The translations under genes were made by a program, and so were the position numbers. From NCBI GenBank assembly GCA_020833005.1, contig JAJHRD010000002.1, forward strand, positions 1 to 64,000: DNA of 64,000 nucleotides, written 5' to 3'. Origin of the DNA: Candidatus Methanomethylicota archaeon (GTDB taxonomy: Archaea; Thermoproteota; Methanomethylicia; Culexarchaeales; Culexarchaeaceae). Of the stretch, positions 61,947-64,000 are shown one piece after another. Under the pieces are notes generated by a model. The model was given only the letters and a program-made list of their open reading frames with translations, searched no databases and was not told where the DNA came from. Position 1 is the first letter of the stretch; every line of letters starts with the position of its first letter.

Positions 61947-62327
61947 ATTCCATGGAAGCCCCTTCAAAACAATGTTGGCAGGTAAAAGGTCAGCATACTT
62001 CTTTAAGAAGGAGAGATCTGAATTCTTATCCCTCAAATAATCTGGAAGCATATGTGGTATCTCCTCAATTATGGGATACCATCGACCACACTTCGAGCAG
62101 AATAAAACCCCCTCATCAACCTCCCTCATAAGACAAGCCTTACAATCAATGGAACTCAAATTTAAATCCCTAAGGAACTTGGCATTCAAACCACAATACT
62201 CCTCACATAAGACCTTCCTTCCAAGATCAACATTATACTCATACTTGTTCTCATGGAATACATAGAGCTGTAATGGGAAGTTCTTGCAAATTGGGCATGC
62301 AAGGATATCCATCAACCTATACTTCAA
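61932..62327 (-). CDS. Trm112-like zinc-binding protein
   Basis: 131 residues from a TTG that gives LKYRLMDILACPICKNFPL at the N-terminus, a Trm112 hallmark; the frame opens at 62342. Two cysteine pairs (CPIC and CSKC near FCSKCGRWYPIIEEIPHMLPDYLR) can bind zinc. A middle insertion contains two more Cys groups (EEYC, CKAC), which lengthens it beyond typical Trm112 proteins. Such proteins activate tRNA and protein methyltransferases. It is convergent with, and overlaps by 15 bases, the glycosyltransferase gene. Confidence 0.78.
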   Translation of the reverse strand: MKYRLMDILACPICKNFPLQLYVFHENKYEYNVDLGRKVLCEEYCGLNAKFLRDLNLSSIDCKACLMREVDEGVLFCSKCGRWYPIIEEIPHMLPDYLRDKNSDLSFLKKYADLLPANIVLKGLPWNLSTN

Positions 62328-62383
62328 ACCAAAGTACACCAAAACAAGATTTCACATGTGAAGATATAAGGGTAACTGTGCAT

Positions 62384-62827
62384 TCATAGTAGGATGAAGA
62401 ATGCTCTAACTTCATTCGCTGACAACTCAACGGAAAACTTTATGATATAATCCCCGGAAACCGTATATGGTATGTAGCTCTTAGTGGCATTATCCACAAT
62501 CCCCCTAACATCTGAATATGATATGCTAACCCCAATATTCGCATCCCTCAAATCCAAAGTGACATAAACCTGCACCCTATATGGCTTAGGATTACGAACC
62601 AAATAAACTAGACATATGCGATAGGAATTACCAGCAGGATACAGTGAAACAGTGTCAAAGACTGCTTTAACCTCAACCCTCTCAGGAATTGACAATAACA
62701 ATACAGATAAAATGCCAAGGGATATTACTATCAAGAAGAATATTGATAGAAGCTTAAAACCCCTACCACGACCAGTAAACCTAGATTTACCCGGCATTGG
62801 GAATCTAAGATAACTAGGGAAATACAA
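62384..62827 (-). CDS. Single-pass membrane protein, unknown
   Basis: 147 residues. A basic N-terminal part (PGKSRFTGRGRGFKLL) precedes one membrane helix (about 27-47), then an extracytoplasmic beta-rich domain of about 95 residues with regular hydrophobic alternation (RICLVYLVRNPKPYRVQVYVTLDL). The layout resembles the single-pass protein at 32.5-32.9 kb, though sequence likeness is weak. A start at the second Met (MPGKSRF) is possible. No family recognised. Confidence 0.58.
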   Translation of the reverse strand: MYFPSYLRFPMPGKSRFTGRGRGFKLLSIFFLIVISLGILSVLLLSIPERVEVKAVFDTVSLYPAGNSYRICLVYLVRNPKPYRVQVYVTLDLRDANIGVSISYSDVRGIVDNATKSYIPYTVSGDYIIKFSVELSANEVRAFFILL

Positions 62828-62857
62828 ATATTTATCACTTACAATTTAATAGAATTG

Positions 62858-63964
62858 ATGAGCATACTACTAAGACCGGATTCAATAATTGTAATGGGGG
62901 ATCCTGAAGTTAAGAGCAGATTATCATGGTACATTAGCGTTATGAAAGATGAAAAGCCGGCAAAATATCTGATATGCAAAAGGGTGAGTGCAGAATTCAA
63001 CCCAGAAGATGACATGGAAGAATTATGGAGGGAGCATGACAAGAAGGCTATGGAATTCAAGAAGATATATGATGAGATAAGGGAGGGGGAATTAAACTTA
63101 AACGAATTGCAAACACCAAAAATTAGCTTCCTAGATTTGAAAATAGAGATAGTGAATAGAATGCTTAGGGAATGCACATTCTGTGAAAGGAGATGCAAAG
63201 TTGATAGGAGGATTAAAGCTGGATTCTGCAGATTAAACGCCAATACATATGTATCATCATGGTTCCACCATTGGGGTGAAGAAGCCCCACTAGTTCCAAG
63301 CGGCACAATATTCTTCTCATCATGCAACTTTAGATGCGTATTCTGCCAAAACTATGATATAAGCCAACTACACCCACATGGTGGAGTGAAGGTGAATGCT
63401 GAAATGCTTGCAAAAATATCAACAACATTGAGGAGGGAGGGGGTTAGAAACATAAATTACGTTGGAGGAGAACCAACACCAAACCTACACACCATAGTCA
63501 ACTCACTCAAATACATGAACATAAACGTCCCACTACTATGGAATAGCAACATGTACTGCAGCGAGGAAACAATGAAAATACTCCTTGAAATAATAGACAT
63601 AGGATTACCGGACTTCAAATATGGAAATGATGAATGCGCAAAGAGACTTTCAGCTGCAGAAAACTACTTCAAAATTGTGGCTAGAAACCATAAGATCATG
63701 CATGACTATCCAATAGATATGATAATAAGGCATCTGGTAATGCCAAACCACATTCAATGCTGCACAAAACCAGTCTTAAAATGGATAAGTGAAAATACTC
63801 CAAGAGCAATGGTGAACATCATGGAACAATATAGACCAGAATACTTAGTTGAGAAGTATCCAGAAAAATATAGCGATATTAATAGGAGGGTGAGCTGGAG
63901 CGAAATGAATGAAGCATACGAATATGCTGAGAAACTTGGAATATGCTATAAGCCAGTTTCATAA
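62858..63964 (+). CDS. Radical SAM protein (PflA-like)
   Basis: 368 residues from the ATG at 62858. A Cys-rich segment at about 110-130 (CTFCERRCKVDRRIKAGFC) precedes the radical SAM motif SCNFRCVFCQNYDIS (C-x3-C-x2-C) that binds the 4Fe-4S cluster and S-adenosylmethionine. VGGEPTPNLHTI and LWNSNMYCSEET follow. The order matches the group of pyruvate formate-lyase-activating-enzyme homologues found in anaerobes that lack the lyase, including AmmeMemoRadiSam-type proteins. The substrate is unknown. Confidence 0.88.
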   Translation: MSILLRPDSIIVMGDPEVKSRLSWYISVMKDEKPAKYLICKRVSAEFNPEDDMEELWREHDKKAMEFKKIYDEIREGELNLNELQTPKISFLDLKIEIVNRMLRECTFCERRCKVDRRIKAGFCRLNANTYVSSWFHHWGEEAPLVPSGTIFFSSCNFRCVFCQNYDISQLHPHGGVKVNAEMLAKISTTLRREGVRNINYVGGEPTPNLHTIVNSLKYMNINVPLLWNSNMYCSEETMKILLEIIDIGLPDFKYGNDECAKRLSAAENYFKIVARNHKIMHDYPIDMIIRHLVMPNHIQCCTKPVLKWISENTPRAMVNIMEQYRPEYLVEKYPEKYSDINRRVSWSEMNEAYEYAEKLGICYKPVS

Positions 63965-64000
63965 ATCTAAACGATCACTGCACAATTAGACTCACAATAG

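Overview
The window is a gene-dense archaeal chromosome segment, most likely from a thermophilic member of the Thermoproteota (TACK) side of the archaea. The evidence is archaeal valyl- and arginyl-tRNA synthetases, a four-subunit PorGDAB pyruvate:ferredoxin oxidoreductase, TrmB-type and DUF4443-type regulators, a UPF0282 metallo-hydrolase, tRNA genes that encode CCA, tRNA introns at canonical and non-canonical positions, TATA boxes about 26 bases upstream of start codons (leaderless mRNAs), and a box C/D guide RNA. I cannot name the genus. No rRNA, CRISPR array, transposase or recognisable integrase was seen.

Layout. 0-1.4 kb: the 5' end of an MFS permease, tRNA-Arg(CCG), a vapBC toxin-antitoxin pair, and a decayed copy of the 3' part of the same tRNA. 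1.4-15.5 kb, mostly minus strand: an amidohydrolase, small membrane proteins, valS, argS, an MFS carrier, glmS, a large polytopic membrane protein, an Ig-repeat surface protein with a Tyr-rich membrane-anchored partner, and a creatininase-family hydrolase. 15.6-20.4 kb, plus strand: a PurN protein fused to a FlK-type hotdog thioesterase, an ECF transporter S component paired with a DUF4430 (transcobalamin-like) protein, a DUF4443 regulator and an M32 carboxypeptidase. 20.5-29.6 kb: two serine peptidase/esterase genes, a nucleotide-sugar dehydrogenase, DNA ligase, a beta-lactamase-fold hydrolase and a PurD-like ATP-grasp enzyme. 29.6-40 kb: sugar-nucleotide and surface-glycan genes (GalE-like epimerase, degenerate epimerase, Wzx-like flippase, AglH-like GlcNAc-1-P transferase, TrmB regulator, DUF354, Gfo/Idh dehydrogenase, GlmU-like bifunctional enzyme). 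40-43 kb: porGDAB. 43-47.2 kb: four genes interleaved with tRNA-Gly, an intron-bearing tRNA-Glu, the C/D guide RNA and tRNA-Leu. 47.1-52.4 kb: the most accessory-looking part, with a frameshifted nuclease-like gene, a PAP2 phosphatase broken by one base, a gene remnant, a methyltransferase, a ferritin-VIT1 protein and a URO-D-like protein. 52.6-64 kb: a MATE transporter, membrane pyrophosphatase, two unknown genes, tRNA-Glu(TTC) with an insertion in the variable region, flavodoxin, GlmM, an unknown protein, UppS, a family 2 glycosyltransferase, a Trm112-like protein and a radical SAM protein.

How the genes fit together. GlmS, GlmM and the GlmU-like protein form a complete fructose-6-P to UDP-GlcNAc route. 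The AglH-like transferase, UppS-type prenyltransferase, flippase, dehydrogenases and glycosyltransferase would load and export a lipid-linked glycan for surface proteins. The strongest candidates for something new are the dual-guide C/D RNA, whose two guides match the two regions of 16S rRNA that meet in the central pseudoknot, and the PurN-FlK fusion, which keeps all three FlK catalytic residues at the same spacing.
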